This document shows positions 28,374 to 38,016 of a stretch of 64,000 bases of DNA, in pieces; position 1 is the first letter of the stretch; each line of letters opens with the position of its first letter. The position numbers were made by a program, and so were the translations under genes. A model generated the notes under the pieces. That model saw nothing but the letters and a program-made list of their open reading frames with translations, had not been told where the DNA came from and made no database searches. Source of the stretch: an uncultured Thiohalocapsa sp. (lineage in GTDB: Bacteria > Pseudomonadota > Gammaproteobacteria > Chromatiales > Chromatiaceae); the NCBI RefSeq assembly GCF_913063425.1, contig NZ_CAJXYK010000018.1, positions 35,307 to 99,306 on the forward strand. The letters are read 5' to 3'.

Positions 28374-30263
28374 ATGAGCGAGCACGCCATCGCCGACTAT
28401 GCACTGCTCTCCGACCGCCACGGCGCCGCGCTGGTGCACAGGCACGGCAGCGTGGACTGGCTCTGCCTGCCGCGCTTCGATGCACCGGCCCAGCTGGCGC
28501 GGGTGCTGGACCCGGACGGCGGCCACTTCGCCGTCACCCCGCTGGACATCGCCGCCAGCCAGCGCAAATACCTCCCGCAATCCCTGGTGCTGGAGACGCA
28601 TTTTCACTGCAGCGGCGGTGACGCCGTGCTGCGGGACGCGCTGGCCACCGGCAACGACGCTGCCGAAGACCAGCCACCGCAGTCCGAAGCGCTGGGCCGT
28701 GGTGCACCGCACATGCTCCTGCGCGAGCTGCGCTGTACCAACGGCGAGGTGGTGGTGGACCTGGACTATCGGCCGCGGCCGGAATACGGCCTGATCCGCC
28801 CACTGCTGGAGCCGGCCCCGGGCGGACTCGTCACCCGGGGTGGTGCCGGCATTCTGCGCCTCTCGGGCACGCTGGAGTGGTCGCTGACGGATTGCGCCGC
28901 AACAGCCCGGGTGCGGCTGCGGGCGGGCGAGCGGCTGCGCGTCGCGCTGCAGCACGGCCCGCTCACCGCCGGCAGCCCGCCGCCCCTGGCGCCCGAGGCC
29001 ATCGGCGAGGCCCTGCGGCGCACCCTCACCGCCTGGCAGGCCTGGTCCGACGTACACCAGCAGTACGAGGGCCCCTGGCGCGAGCTGGTGCGCCACAGCG
29101 GCCGGGTGCTGCAGGGCCTTGGCTATCAGCCCACGGGCGCCATGGTCGCCGCCCCCACCACCTCGCTTGCCACCTGCATCGGCGGCAGCCGCAACTGGGA
29201 CTACCGCTATAGCTGGGTGCGCGATGCGAGCCTCACCCTGGATGCGCTCTGGGTGGCGGCCTGCCCCGAGGAGGCCCATCGCTTCTTCGATTTTCTCGCC
29301 GCCACCGCGCTGATTCAGGTGCGCGAGCACGGCGAGCTGCAGTGCGTCTTCGGTATCGAAGGCGAGCACGACCTCGCCGAGCGCGAGCTGCCCTGGCTCG
29401 CCGGCTGGCGGGCGAGCCGGCCGGTGCGGGTCGGCAACGCCGCCTGGTCCCAGCGCCAGCTCGACGGCTACGGCAATGTACTGCTCGCAGCGCACCGCCT
29501 GCGCGACCAGCTCACGCGGCTCTCCGCCAGCGCGCGGCGCTTCCTCGCCGAGATCGCCGACGCCGCCGCCACGCGCTGGCAGGAGCCGGACCAGGGCATT
29601 TGGGAGATGCGCGCCGAGCCCCGGCACTACCTGCACTCCAAGCTCATGTGCTGGGCGGCGCTGGACCGGGCCCTCGACCTGGCACCGGTGCTCTTCCCGC
29701 AGGGCGCAGACGAGCAGCGGCTGGCGCGCTGGCGGGACACACGCGCCGCCATCCGTCAGGCCATCCTGACCCGCGGCTGGAGCGAGCACGCGGGCGCCTT
29801 CACCCAGGCCTTCGGCAATGCGGAGCTTGACGCCGCCACGCTGCTGCTGCCCGTGGTGGGCTTTCTGCCCGCGGACGACCGCCGCGTGCTGGCGACGCTC
29901 GATGCAGTGGAGGACCGGCTCACGGACGCCGCCGGCTTCGTCTACCGCTACCGCATGGACGACGGCCTGCCCGGCGGCGAGGGCCCGTTTCTGATCTGCA
30001 CCTTCTGGCTCGCCCAGGCACGGGCCATGTCCGGGCAAATCGACCACGCCGAGCGCCTGTTCGAGCGCGCCGCCGGCTGCGCCAACGATCTCGGCCTCTT
30101 GTCCGAGCAGCTGGACCCCGACAGCGGCGAGCTGCTCGGCAATTTCCCGCAAGCCTTCAGCCATATCGGGCTCGTCAACGCCGCCCAGGCCATCGGCGCA
30201 GCCCGCGCCCGGGCGGGCAGCGCCGTCGCGACCGCAGCCGCTGGCCCAAAGGCAGGCAGCTGA
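28374..30263 (+). CDS. Glycoside hydrolase family 15 protein
   Basis: 629 residues. The N-terminal beta domain starts with the family-typical IADYALLSDRHGAALVHRHG and VDWLCLPRFDAPAQLARVLD. The catalytic (alpha/alpha)6 barrel contains GGSRNWDYRYSWVRDASLTL and a C-terminal segment GEGPFLICTFWLAQA. Characterised relatives are glucoamylases and trehalases, so glucose release from an alpha-glucoside or trehalose is expected. It follows the phospholipase-type gene by about 100 bases and converges with the transaldolase-transketolase gene. Confidence 0.9.
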   Translation: MSEHAIADYALLSDRHGAALVHRHGSVDWLCLPRFDAPAQLARVLDPDGGHFAVTPLDIAASQRKYLPQSLVLETHFHCSGGDAVLRDALATGNDAAEDQPPQSEALGRGAPHMLLRELRCTNGEVVVDLDYRPRPEYGLIRPLLEPAPGGLVTRGGAGILRLSGTLEWSLTDCAATARVRLRAGERLRVALQHGPLTAGSPPPLAPEAIGEALRRTLTAWQAWSDVHQQYEGPWRELVRHSGRVLQGLGYQPTGAMVAAPTTSLATCIGGSRNWDYRYSWVRDASLTLDALWVAACPEEAHRFFDFLAATALIQVREHGELQCVFGIEGEHDLAERELPWLAGWRASRPVRVGNAAWSQRQLDGYGNVLLAAHRLRDQLTRLSASARRFLAEIADAAATRWQEPDQGIWEMRAEPRHYLHSKLMCWAALDRALDLAPVLFPQGADEQRLARWRDTRAAIRQAILTRGWSEHAGAFTQAFGNAELDAATLLLPVVGFLPADDRRVLATLDAVEDRLTDAAGFVYRYRMDDGLPGGEGPFLICTFWLAQARAMSGQIDHAERLFERAAGCANDLGLLSEQLDPDSGELLGNFPQAFSHIGLVNAAQAIGAARARAGSAVATAAAGPKAGS

Positions 30264-30304
30264 GCCGCGGGAGTCGCGGCCCACCGCCGCGGTGGCCCGC
30301 AGTC

Positions 30305-33300
30305 TCAGGCCGCGATGGCCCGGGCCTCACGCTCGATCTGCTCACCGGAGAGGCGGTGGCGCTCCAGGAGCTCGTCCGGGGTACCGGAGTGCGGCTCGCC
30401 GGTCACACCGAGCCGGAACACCCGCCCGAGGCGGCCCACCTGCGCGGCCACGGCGTCGCCGAGCCCGCCGTCGCGGTTGTGGTCCTCCACCACCAGCAGC
30501 GTGCCCGTGGCTTCGATGGCGGCCTTGAGCGCCGGCACGTCCAGGGGCTTCACGCTGTAGGCGTCGATGACGCGGGTGGCGAGCCCCTGCTCACGCAGCC
30601 GCCTGGCGGCCGCCAGCGCCGTGTGCACCGTGATGCCTGCGGCCACCAGCGTGAGCTCGTCCTCGTCCGAGGCCAGCAGTGTCTTGCTGCTGCCGATGGC
30701 GAACGGCTCGTCCGGCGGGTAGATGACAGGCGTCTTGCCGCGGGTGGTGCGCATGTACAGGATGCCGTCGTGGTCGGCCGCCGCTGCCGTCAGGCGCGCG
30801 GCGCTCACGGCATCGCAGGGATAGACCACAGTGGCCGCATCCAGGGCGCGGAACATGGCGAGGTCCTCGAGCCCCATCTGCGAGGCGCCGTCCTCGCCGA
30901 TGGACACCCCGGCGTGGCTGCCGCAGATGAGCATGCGCGGGCCGTGGGAGTGCACGGCCATGCGGATCATGTCGTAGGCGCGGGTGATGAAGGCGGCGAA
31001 GGTGGCGACACAGGGCCACTTGCCGCCGGCGGCGAGCCCGAGGGCCGCACCGAACAGGTTCTGCTCGGCGATCTGCCCCTCCACGAAGCGCGCCGGAAAG
31101 CGCTCGGCGAAGGCCTCGGTCTTGGTGGAGTTCTTCACATCGCCATCCAGCACCACCAGGTCGGGGTGCCCCACGCCGAGCTGCGCCAGGGCCTCGCCGA
31201 AGGCGCTGCGGGTGGCGACCTCATCGCCGATGGACCAGGGTAGATCGAGCTGCAACGCTGCCTGCGGCCCCTCTGCACCCACCTCGGACTGACCACCGAT
31301 GCGCATGGTCTCCCCGGCCTGCGGCACCCGGGCGGGCACGCGGCGGGGCTCCACCGCCGCCTGGCCCTCGGGCGGGTCGATCTCCTTCAGCGCATCGGCG
31401 AGCTGATCCGTGCCGAGCGCCTTGCCGTGCCAGCCCTCCGCGCCCTCCAGGAAGGAGACGCCTTTGCCCTTGACGGTGCGTGCGACGATGGCCGTCGGCC
31501 CGGGCTCGCGGGTGGCGGCGAGCGCCGCCAGGATGTCCGCCGGATCATGGCCGTCGATCTCCATGGTGCGCCAGCCGAAGGCGCTGAACCGCGCCGCCAG
31601 CACGGCGCTGTCATGCCCGTAGGGCGCGGGGCCGCTCTGCTCCAGGCCGTTCATGTCCACGATGGCCACCACCCGCTCCAGGGCATGGTCGGCGGCGAAC
31701 TGGGCGGCCTCCCAGACACTGCCCTCGGAGCATTCACCGTCGCCGAGCAGGCAGAACAGCCGGGCGTCGATGCCGTCCAGGCGATCCGCGAGCGCCATGC
31801 CGTTCACCGCGGCGAGGCCCTGGCCCAGGGAGCCCGTCGCCACCGGCACCCAGGGGTTGGCGGGTGTCGGATGGCCCTCCAGGTCGCTGTCGAGCCGACG
31901 CAGGTGCAGCGGGTCTTCGCTGATGGCGCCGGCCTCGTGCAGCACCGCCCACAGGATGGGCGCCGCATGCCCCTTGGAGAGCAGGAACCGGTCCTGGTCC
32001 CGCGCCGGCTCCGGACCGGCCCAGGGCCGCTGTGGGTCCCAGCGCATCTCGTGGAAGAAAAGCGCCGCCACCAGGTCCGCGCAGGACAGGCTGGAGGTGG
32101 CGTGACCGGAGCCGGCGGCGGTGGTCATACGCAGCACCCGGGCGCGCAGCCGCGCGGCGATGTCGGCGAGGGGTGCGGCGTCATCCACGGCCTTGAGCTG
32201 GCGGGCGCGCTCGGCGAGGCCCGCCAGCAGGCGCTCGTAGGGCGCGTTGAACTTCTGCACGCCCTCGCCCACCAGCTCGTCGGCGACGGAATCGAAGGTG
32301 ATACCCAGCACCCGCTCCGCCTGCTCCAGGATCGCCTGGGCCTCGGGCGCGGTGTCGGACAGGGTGGCGGCGACGCGGCCGTGATCGTCGAAGGCATCGG
32401 CGGTGGCCGCCGGCATGGTGGAGACGGTGTAGGGACCGATGAGCGGCTCGACATAGTGCACGTCCGGCAGGCTCGGGTCCTTGGTGCCTGTACTGGCCCA
32501 GAGCAGGCGCTGCGGCTGGGCGCCGTGCTCGGCGAGGTGCGCCCAGCGCTCGCTGGCGAGCACCTCGCGGAAGCGCCGGTAGGCGAGGCGGGCCGCGGCG
32601 ACGGCGGTCTGGCCCAGCAGCGCCTGGGCCTCGGTGCGGATGTCCTCGGCCACCTCCGGATGGGCGCGGCGGCGCAGGCGTGCGTCCACGGCCGTGTCGA
32701 TGCGGCTCAGGAAGAAGCTCGCCACCGAGCCCACGCCGCGCACGTCCCGACCGTCGCGCAGGCGCCGCTCCAGCGCGCGCAGGTGGGCCTGTACCGTCGC
32801 CTCGTACGCCTCCAGGCCGAACAACAGGGTGATGTTCACATTGATGCCGTCGGCGAGCAGGGCCTCGATGGCCGGGATGCCCTGGGGCGTGCCCGGCACC
32901 TTGATGAGCAGGTTCGGCCGGCCCACAGCATCCCACAGGCGGCGCGCCTCGGCGATGGTGCCCGCGGTATCGTGCGCGAGGTGCGGCGAGACCTCCAGGC
33001 TCACGCAGCCGTCCACGCCCACGCCGTCCGTCATGCTCTCTTCCCAGCGCGGCAGGAACAGGTCGCAGGCGTCACGCACGTCATCCACCGCCAGGCGCTC
33101 GTAAATGGCGGCGGCATCGATCTCCGCATCGCCCGGGCTGGTGGTCTGGCGGGCGACGCGGATGCGCTCGTCATAGGCGGCGCGGTCCGCGGTGGTGTCG
33201 CCGAGCATGGCCTTGGCGAAGATGGCCGGGTTGGACGTCACCCCCGAGAGCCCCTGCTCGCGAATACGGCGAGCCAGGCTGCCGTCGTCGAGCATCCGGC

Positions 33301-33367
33301 GCGACAGGCTGTCCAGCCAGAAGCACTGGCCGTGGTTGTGGAGTCGGGCGAGTGGGCTGGTGGACAT
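30305..33367 (-). CDS. Transaldolase-transketolase fusion
   Basis: 1020 residues with two pentose-phosphate enzymes. Residues 1-365 are a transaldolase of the long bacterial type: LSGVTSNPAIFAKAM, NLLIKVPGTPQG with the Schiff-base lysine, and INVNITLLFGLEAYE. Residues about 395-1020 are a transketolase with LSKGHAAPILWAVL, the thiamine diphosphate motif GDGECSEGSVWEAA near residue 540, a pyrimidine-binding middle domain (VATFAAFITRAYDMIRM) and a C-terminal domain. Together they interconvert sugar phosphates without NADPH. Start ATG 33367 follows AGGAGGT. The minus-strand gene converges with GH15. Confidence 0.9.
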   Translation of the reverse strand: MSTSPLARLHNHGQCFWLDSLSRRMLDDGSLARRIREQGLSGVTSNPAIFAKAMLGDTTADRAAYDERIRVARQTTSPGDAEIDAAAIYERLAVDDVRDACDLFLPRWEESMTDGVGVDGCVSLEVSPHLAHDTAGTIAEARRLWDAVGRPNLLIKVPGTPQGIPAIEALLADGINVNITLLFGLEAYEATVQAHLRALERRLRDGRDVRGVGSVASFFLSRIDTAVDARLRRRAHPEVAEDIRTEAQALLGQTAVAAARLAYRRFREVLASERWAHLAEHGAQPQRLLWASTGTKDPSLPDVHYVEPLIGPYTVSTMPAATADAFDDHGRVAATLSDTAPEAQAILEQAERVLGITFDSVADELVGEGVQKFNAPYERLLAGLAERARQLKAVDDAAPLADIAARLRARVLRMTTAAGSGHATSSLSCADLVAALFFHEMRWDPQRPWAGPEPARDQDRFLLSKGHAAPILWAVLHEAGAISEDPLHLRRLDSDLEGHPTPANPWVPVATGSLGQGLAAVNGMALADRLDGIDARLFCLLGDGECSEGSVWEAAQFAADHALERVVAIVDMNGLEQSGPAPYGHDSAVLAARFSAFGWRTMEIDGHDPADILAALAATREPGPTAIVARTVKGKGVSFLEGAEGWHGKALGTDQLADALKEIDPPEGQAAVEPRRVPARVPQAGETMRIGGQSEVGAEGPQAALQLDLPWSIGDEVATRSAFGEALAQLGVGHPDLVVLDGDVKNSTKTEAFAERFPARFVEGQIAEQNLFGAALGLAAGGKWPCVATFAAFITRAYDMIRMAVHSHGPRMLICGSHAGVSIGEDGASQMGLEDLAMFRALDAATVVYPCDAVSAARLTAAAADHDGILYMRTTRGKTPVIYPPDEPFAIGSSKTLLASDEDELTLVAAGITVHTALAAARRLREQGLATRVIDAYSVKPLDVPALKAAIEATGTLLVVEDHNRDGGLGDAVAAQVGRLGRVFRLGVTGEPHSGTPDELLERHRLSGEQIEREARAIAA

Positions 33368-33855
33368 GTGGCGACCTCCTGTTGGGTAGCGTGCAGCGCG
33401 AGCGGGACCAGCGCAGATCAGCAGGGGATCGAGCCCCAGCGGCGCACCCGCAGCGCGTGTGAATTCCAAACAAGCGTCAGCAAGCCCCGGACCAAGCCGC
33501 CCGACACCGGGGCGACTGTCTCCGGGGCATCTGTCTCCGGGGCGACTGCCTCCGGCCCCGTCCCGGCGCTGCTGGTCAGGGAGACGGCCGGCGCCGCAGT
33601 GCGCCGCTGCTCGCCGAGCTTGCGCACAGCCCGGTGCCAATGCCCCGCGCGCCGGGGTATATGCCCCGGGGCGAGCGGCCTGGTCCGAGTGCATGGGCGC
33701 ACACTCCTCGGCGTCCGCAGCTCAGATGGGGCCGCAGGCGCCCCATGTGCGAGGCCGCAAGCGACCGATGCGCCTGATGCGCCCACGCTGGCATCGCCTT
33801 TGCTCCAGGGCTGGAAGCAATCTGTCGTACACCCGACCCCGGAGGAGGCAAGTCC
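33368..33855. other. Intergenic region with several GC-rich repeats
   Basis: 488 bases between the divergent transaldolase-transketolase and encapsulated-ferritin genes; both promoters should lie here. At about 33507-33570 a CTCCGGGGC(G/A) motif recurs every 15-16 bases. At 33651-33680 the palindrome GCCGGGGTATATGCCCCGG lies in a stretch similar to the element at 2993-3013. No gene seen. Confidence 0.45.
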
Positions 33856-34248
33856 ATGCCAGGCGCATCCAAGACCCTGCACGAGGCCCGCACCGACCTG
33901 AGCGGTGAGACGCTCGACCTGCACCGGGCGCTCACGTCCCTGCAGGAGGAGCTGGAAGCGGTGGACTGGTACCGCCAGCGCGCCGACGCCTGCGACGACA
34001 CCGCTCTGCGGGACGTCCTGCTGCACAACATGCGCGAGGAGATCGAGCACGCGGCCATGGTGCTGGAATGGCTGCGTCGCAACGACAACAGCTTCGATGA
34101 GCACCTGCGCACCTACCTCTTCACCGAGGTGCCCATCACCGAGGCGGAGGAGGCGGCCACCGATGCCGGCGGCGAAACCCCGACGGCACCGAAGCCCAGA
34201 GCACCGGCGCCGCCGGGCCTGACGCTGGGCAGCCTGAAAGCCGGTTAG
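33856..34248 (+). CDS. Encapsulated ferritin-like protein (EncFtn)
   Basis: 130 residues. It is an encapsulin cargo that oxidises ferrous iron inside the nanocompartment. The body matches the characterised Rhodospirillum rubrum protein closely in pattern: EELEAVDWYRQRAD (E31, E32, E34, W38, Y39) and REEIEHAAMVLEWLRR (E62, H65) are the known ferroxidase and entry residues at the same numbering, followed by FDEHLRTYLFTEVPIT. A Pro/Ala-rich linker leads to the C-terminal GLTLGSLKAG, the targeting peptide that docks cargo in the shell. The shell gene follows after 12 bases. Confidence 0.92.
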   Translation: MPGASKTLHEARTDLSGETLDLHRALTSLQEELEAVDWYRQRADACDDTALRDVLLHNMREEIEHAAMVLEWLRRNDNSFDEHLRTYLFTEVPITEAEEAATDAGGETPTAPKPRAPAPPGLTLGSLKAG

Positions 34249-34260
34249 GAGGTCATCGTG

Positions 34261-35088
34261 ATGTCGGACTTGAATCGTGATGCCGCCGGTTTGGATGACG
34301 GTATTTGGGAACGCATCGACGCTGCTGCCCTGGAGGCCGCCGCCGAGCGGCTCACTGCGCGCCGGTTCCTGGAGGTGGACGGCCCCTACGGACTCGGCCT
34401 CACCAGCCTGGAGAGCGGGCCGGAGGCGCGCATCGCCGACCCCGACGCGGCATCCGCCGACGCGGAGCTGGCAGCCACCGTCGGCAGTCGCGCGCTGCCG
34501 GTGCCGATGCTGCAGCAGCCCTGCGCGCTCAGCGTGCGGCGTGTGGAAGGTCACCGCCAGCTCTCCCTGCCGCTGGACCTGCGGCCCGTGGAAGACGCCG
34601 CCGAGGCCGTCGCCCGGCGCGAAGAGCGGATGATCTACCACGGCGTGCCGCAGCTCGGCCTGGATGGACTCACCACCGTGGAAGGCCGCGCCGAGGCCCC
34701 CTGCGGCGACTGGAGCGACCTGTCCCGTGCGCTGGGCGATGTGCTCGAAGCCGTGAACCGCCTGGACGCCAACGGCTTCGGCGGCCCCTACGCCCTGGCG
34801 CTGGCCCCGGCGCGCTACAACGCGCTGTTCCGGCGTCTGGAGGGCAGCGACATGCTGCAGGTGGACCACCTGCGCCGCCTCTGCGAAGCGGGGCTGTACA
34901 AGGCCCCGGTGGACGGCGGTGTGCTCGTGGACACCCGCGCGGGGACGCTCACCGTCGGGCAGGACCTGCGGGTGGGCTTCTCAGCCAACGACGGCGTGCA
35001 CCTCAAGCTCTTCGTGTCCGAGAGCCTGGTGCTGCTGCTGGACGACCCTGCCGCCATCTGCACCCTGACGCCGAGCTCGACGCGTTGA
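34261..35088 (+). CDS. Family 1 encapsulin shell protein
   Basis: 275 residues, HK97-fold shell protein that self-assembles into a hollow cage. Family landmarks are IWERIDAAALEAAAERLTARRFLEVDGP at the N-terminus (read in parts), AARREERMIYHG-type central segment at ARREERMIYHGVPQLGL, NGFGGPYALALAPARYNALF, and the C-terminal LKLFVSESLVLLLDDPAAIC. ATG 34261 chosen; a GTG at 34258 would add one residue. TAGGAGGT lies 5-8 bases upstream. Cotranscribed with EncFtn; the pair stores iron. Confidence 0.93.
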   Translation: MSDLNRDAAGLDDGIWERIDAAALEAAAERLTARRFLEVDGPYGLGLTSLESGPEARIADPDAASADAELAATVGSRALPVPMLQQPCALSVRRVEGHRQLSLPLDLRPVEDAAEAVARREERMIYHGVPQLGLDGLTTVEGRAEAPCGDWSDLSRALGDVLEAVNRLDANGFGGPYALALAPARYNALFRRLEGSDMLQVDHLRRLCEAGLYKAPVDGGVLVDTRAGTLTVGQDLRVGFSANDGVHLKLFVSESLVLLLDDPAAICTLTPSSTR

Positions 35089-35272
35089 CACGCGGGCGGC
35101 CGTGGTCGGCGCCGCGACAGTCGCGCGCCGACACAGCAATTGAGGCGGGAGAGGCTCAAGGCCAGCCCCGGCGCCCGACGGGCGGTGTTGGCGCAGGGCA
35201 CGTGCCTGCCACCGCCCGGTTGCATCATCCGCGTGGTGATCGGCCGGGCCTGGATCTGGCCTGCGCCGAGGC

Positions 35273-35623
35273 TTACGGACCGGCGCTGCCGCGGTCGGCC
35301 GCGTCCGTGCGATGCGCCTGCTCCCAGGCGGCGTGGCATTCCGGCGAGCAGAAATAGACGATGTAGTCCTGCCCCTCGGCGGCGAGGGCCTCGTCCGCGG
35401 GGATCTGCACCCGGCATTCGGCGCACTCGAGGGTCTCGGGTAGCGCCTCCCGGTGCTGCTCCGCCGGCGCAGTGGGCGCGCCGGGGGCTGCTTGCGGCGC
35501 GTCTGCCGTGTCAGCGGCTGCTTCAGTGTCCGGCGGCGCATCCGGCCCGGCACCCTGCTCGGGGTGCTCTTGGGCGGGCGCTTGGTCGTGGGCCTTGCGG
35601 CTGCGGTCGTGCTGCGTGGTCAT
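35273..35623 (-). CDS. DUF3330-like metal-binding small protein
   Basis: 116 residues. The first 65 are a low-complexity Ala/Pro/Glu-rich tail; the end is a treble-clef-like domain with LECAECRVQIP and VYFCSPECHAAW, giving the C-x2-C...C-x3-C pattern typical of DUF3330/TRASH-like zinc ribbons. Likely binds zinc or another metal. It converges on the encapsulin gene, 184 bases away. A link with iron storage is possible but is inference. Confidence 0.7.
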   Translation of the reverse strand: MTTQHDRSRKAHDQAPAQEHPEQGAGPDAPPDTEAAADTADAPQAAPGAPTAPAEQHREALPETLECAECRVQIPADEALAAEGQDYIVYFCSPECHAAWEQAHRTDAADRGSAGP

Positions 35624-35901
35624 GCTGGTGGCTCGTGGTCATCGTTATGGGCATTTCCAGCAAATGCCGGACCAGCCGCGCCTGAGCAGCCGCCGCAGCC
35701 CGCGCGGGTGCGGCAACGGCCTGCGCCATTGAACGCGCGGCAGGATCGCCGAGGCACGCCGCAGTCCCGGCAGAAACACGCCTTGCACGCGCTTTGCAGA
35801 CTCCCGGCGAGCCGCAGCCACGGGCACAGCCGAGGGCACCCCGCCGGTCCTCGCGGCGCCACCCACCACCAGTCACCCACGACCAGCCACAGGGACATCC
35901 C

Positions 35902-36228
35902 ATGCGCAAGACATCCTTAGCCAAGTTGAGCCTGCCCGCCGCCGCACTGCTGCCCGCCGCACTGCTGGCCGCAGGGCCCAACGCAGTGCCAGAGGATTGC
36001 CGCTTCGACGCCGCCGCGGCCCAGGGCGCCACCGCCACCATGGCCTGTTACGCCGCGCTGGACACCAACGGCGACGGCAGCCTCTCGCAACAGGAAGCCC
36101 AGGTCCTGCCCCGGTTGGACGGGCGCTTCGACACGCTGGACGCCGATGGCTCCGGCCTGCTGAGTCCGGATGAGTTCCAGGGTGGCGTGCACAGCCCGAG
36201 CCAACGCGGTGGCGGCAAGGGCGTCTGA
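35902..36228 (+). CDS. Small exported EF-hand protein
   Basis: 108 residues. Signal peptide (MRKTSLAKLSLPAAALLPAA, cleavage near residue 25), then two EF-hand loops DTNGDGSLSQQE and DADGSGLLSPDE with a C-terminal Gly-rich tail. Likely a periplasmic calcium-binding protein. Same general design as the four-loop protein at 20265. Preceded by about 280 bases of mixed composition without a gene. Confidence 0.78.
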   Translation: MRKTSLAKLSLPAAALLPAALLAAGPNAVPEDCRFDAAAAQGATATMACYAALDTNGDGSLSQQEAQVLPRLDGRFDTLDADGSGLLSPDEFQGGVHSPSQRGGGKGV

Positions 36229-36496
36229 CCTGCAGCCGCCCTCAGCGCAGCCACCGGAAGCTTGGCCACGCCGGGTGCTTTGCCCCGCGGCTGCGGCAAA
36301 TCCACCCGCCGGCGGCGCAGATCCATGGCTCTGCGCGGCCCTAGATCGGCCGTTCCAACGGCGCCCTTGACGCGCCGCGCCCGTGCAGCGCATCACCGGG
36401 TCGGTCTGCGCCTGTCCGCCCCAGCTGCCCTGGCGTCAGCCTTGCTTGGGAGGAGTAACGAATGAGCAACTGCGTCCACGGAGGCCCAGCAGCACC

Positions 36497-37189
36497 ATGA
36501 ACGACGACACCACCACCGCGCCCAGCGCCGCAGACGATCAGGCCTGCGCCGACGCCGCAGCCGACGCCGACACCACCCGCGTCGCACTGGTGGCCTTCTA
36601 CGCCGACGCCGAGGCCGCCCACCGCCGCCTGGACCTGCTCATGCGCAACGAGGCACCCATGGACCGCATCTCGGTGCTCGGGCGCGCCGATGCCAGCGGC
36701 GACGACCCACTCGGCATCTACTACGCCGGCACCGGGGAGCGCATGCGCGGCTGGGGCGGGCTGGGTGCCTTCTGGGGCGGCATCTTCGGGCTCCTGAGCG
36801 GCGCCGCGGGGATGTTCGTGCTGCCGGGCGTGGGCCCGATGGTGGCCGCGGGGCCCCTGGTGGGCTCCCTCACCGGCGCCGCCGTGGGTGCCGGCGCCGG
36901 CGCTGCGGTGATGGCCGGCGCCGGTGCCGGGCAGCAGCTCGCCGTCGCCATTCACCGCATGGGCATCCCCGAGTCCTGCATCGACGACATGCAGACGCGC
37001 CTGACCCAGGGCGAGACCATGCTCATGCTGATCCTCGCACCGGACGAGGCCGAGCGCTGGCGCCCACTGCTGGACGCGCGCACGCCACCGGCGGACGCGA
37101 ACGGCGCCGCGGCGGACCTGCCCCGGCCCGCGGCGCTCTGGAAGCTCCCCTTCACCGGCGTCGCCGAGGCGGTCCGCGAAACCCTGTGA
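36497..37189 (+). CDS. Glycine-rich membrane protein, DUF1269-like
   Basis: 230 residues. A cytoplasmic front part (VALVAFYADAEAAHRRLDLL, ISVLGRADASGDDPLGIYYA) is followed by a glycine/alanine-rich membrane region from about residue 76 to 155 with GxxxG-like steps (GGIFGLLSGAAGMFVLPGVG) and a soluble tail. Resembles general-stress membrane proteins of the DUF1269 type, without certainty. Cotranscription with the next membrane-protein gene is possible. Confidence 0.6.
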   Translation: MNDDTTTAPSAADDQACADAAADADTTRVALVAFYADAEAAHRRLDLLMRNEAPMDRISVLGRADASGDDPLGIYYAGTGERMRGWGGLGAFWGGIFGLLSGAAGMFVLPGVGPMVAAGPLVGSLTGAAVGAGAGAAVMAGAGAGQQLAVAIHRMGIPESCIDDMQTRLTQGETMLMLILAPDEAERWRPLLDARTPPADANGAAADLPRPAALWKLPFTGVAEAVRETL

Positions 37190-37417
37190 GGCCGAGCGCG
37201 ACGGCCCCGCGGCAGCGCACACCGGGCAGGCCCCGCCCGCCGCAGCGCCCGACCTGCGCATCCCGCCCGCCACGGCCGGCGCCGCGCAGTGAGCCCCTGC
37301 CGGCCGCGCGCCGCGCCTGACGCATGTCCGGCGCGACCTTTGCTTCATCGCCAGGCAGAGCGGATCCGCCAAGGGTCCGCACGCAACCCCAAGCCACAGC
37401 CCACACGGGAGACCAAC

Positions 37418-37903
37418 ATGTCCACAACCCTGTACATCCGCGCCGGCGAGCCCACCGCGGGCCGCCGGCTTATCGACGAGCTCCTCGGCCAGGGCTTCGA
37501 GCCCGGGCAGCTGCACGCCTACGGCAAGCAGCTCCCGGGCGGCCTGCCGGTGGAAGGGACCCACTGGCGCAACGCCTTCATGGCCTTCCTGCCCGGCGCC
37601 GTGGTGGGCGCCGTGGCGCTGCCCTTCCTGTGGCCCGTGCTCTTCAAGACGCCGGGCACGGTCGAGGTGCTGCTGCTGGCCGGTATCGGCGCCGTTATCG
37701 CCGGCGGCTGGTCGCTGCTGCACGAGCGTCGCAAGGCATCGCCGATGAACGCCCAACGGCAGGCCATGCGCCGCGGCGAGCTGATGGTCGCCGCGGCTGT
37801 GGACGAGGACCGGCGCGGGGATGTCGAGCAGCGCATCCGCCAGGAGCACCCGGAGATGGACCTGCTCGGGTCGGACCCGGCAGGCCAGGGCCGCAGCGGC
37901 TGA
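37418..37903 (+). CDS. Membrane protein, 161 aa, unknown
   Basis: Short ferredoxin-like front (TTLYIRAGEPTAGRRLIDEL, a beta-alpha unit), two helices at about 52-75 (AFMAFLPGAVVGAVALPFLW) and 83-98, and a C-terminal soluble domain with AMRRGELMVAAAVDEDRRGD. Design resembles the preceding protein at smaller scale. Not recognised further. Start after ACGGGAGACC. Confidence 0.6.
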   Translation: MSTTLYIRAGEPTAGRRLIDELLGQGFEPGQLHAYGKQLPGGLPVEGTHWRNAFMAFLPGAVVGAVALPFLWPVLFKTPGTVEVLLLAGIGAVIAGGWSLLHERRKASPMNAQRQAMRRGELMVAAAVDEDRRGDVEQRIRQEHPEMDLLGSDPAGQGRSG

Positions 37904-38016
37904 GCGCGAGCAGGCGCCCGGCAGAACGGCATCCCGGAGCCGGAGCAGCTCCCCTGCGAGGTCTACGTCAAGGACGGCGACACCTGCGTCGCCGTCAAGG
38001 TGGTCAACGAGCCGGA

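Noticed and set aside
28266..30284. 672-aa minus-strand frame over the GH15 gene
   Set aside because: Shadow of a clear GH15 frame.
31427..33901. 824-aa plus-strand frame over the transaldolase-transketolase gene
   Set aside because: Translation is biased low-complexity sequence; the minus strand carries complete enzyme motifs.
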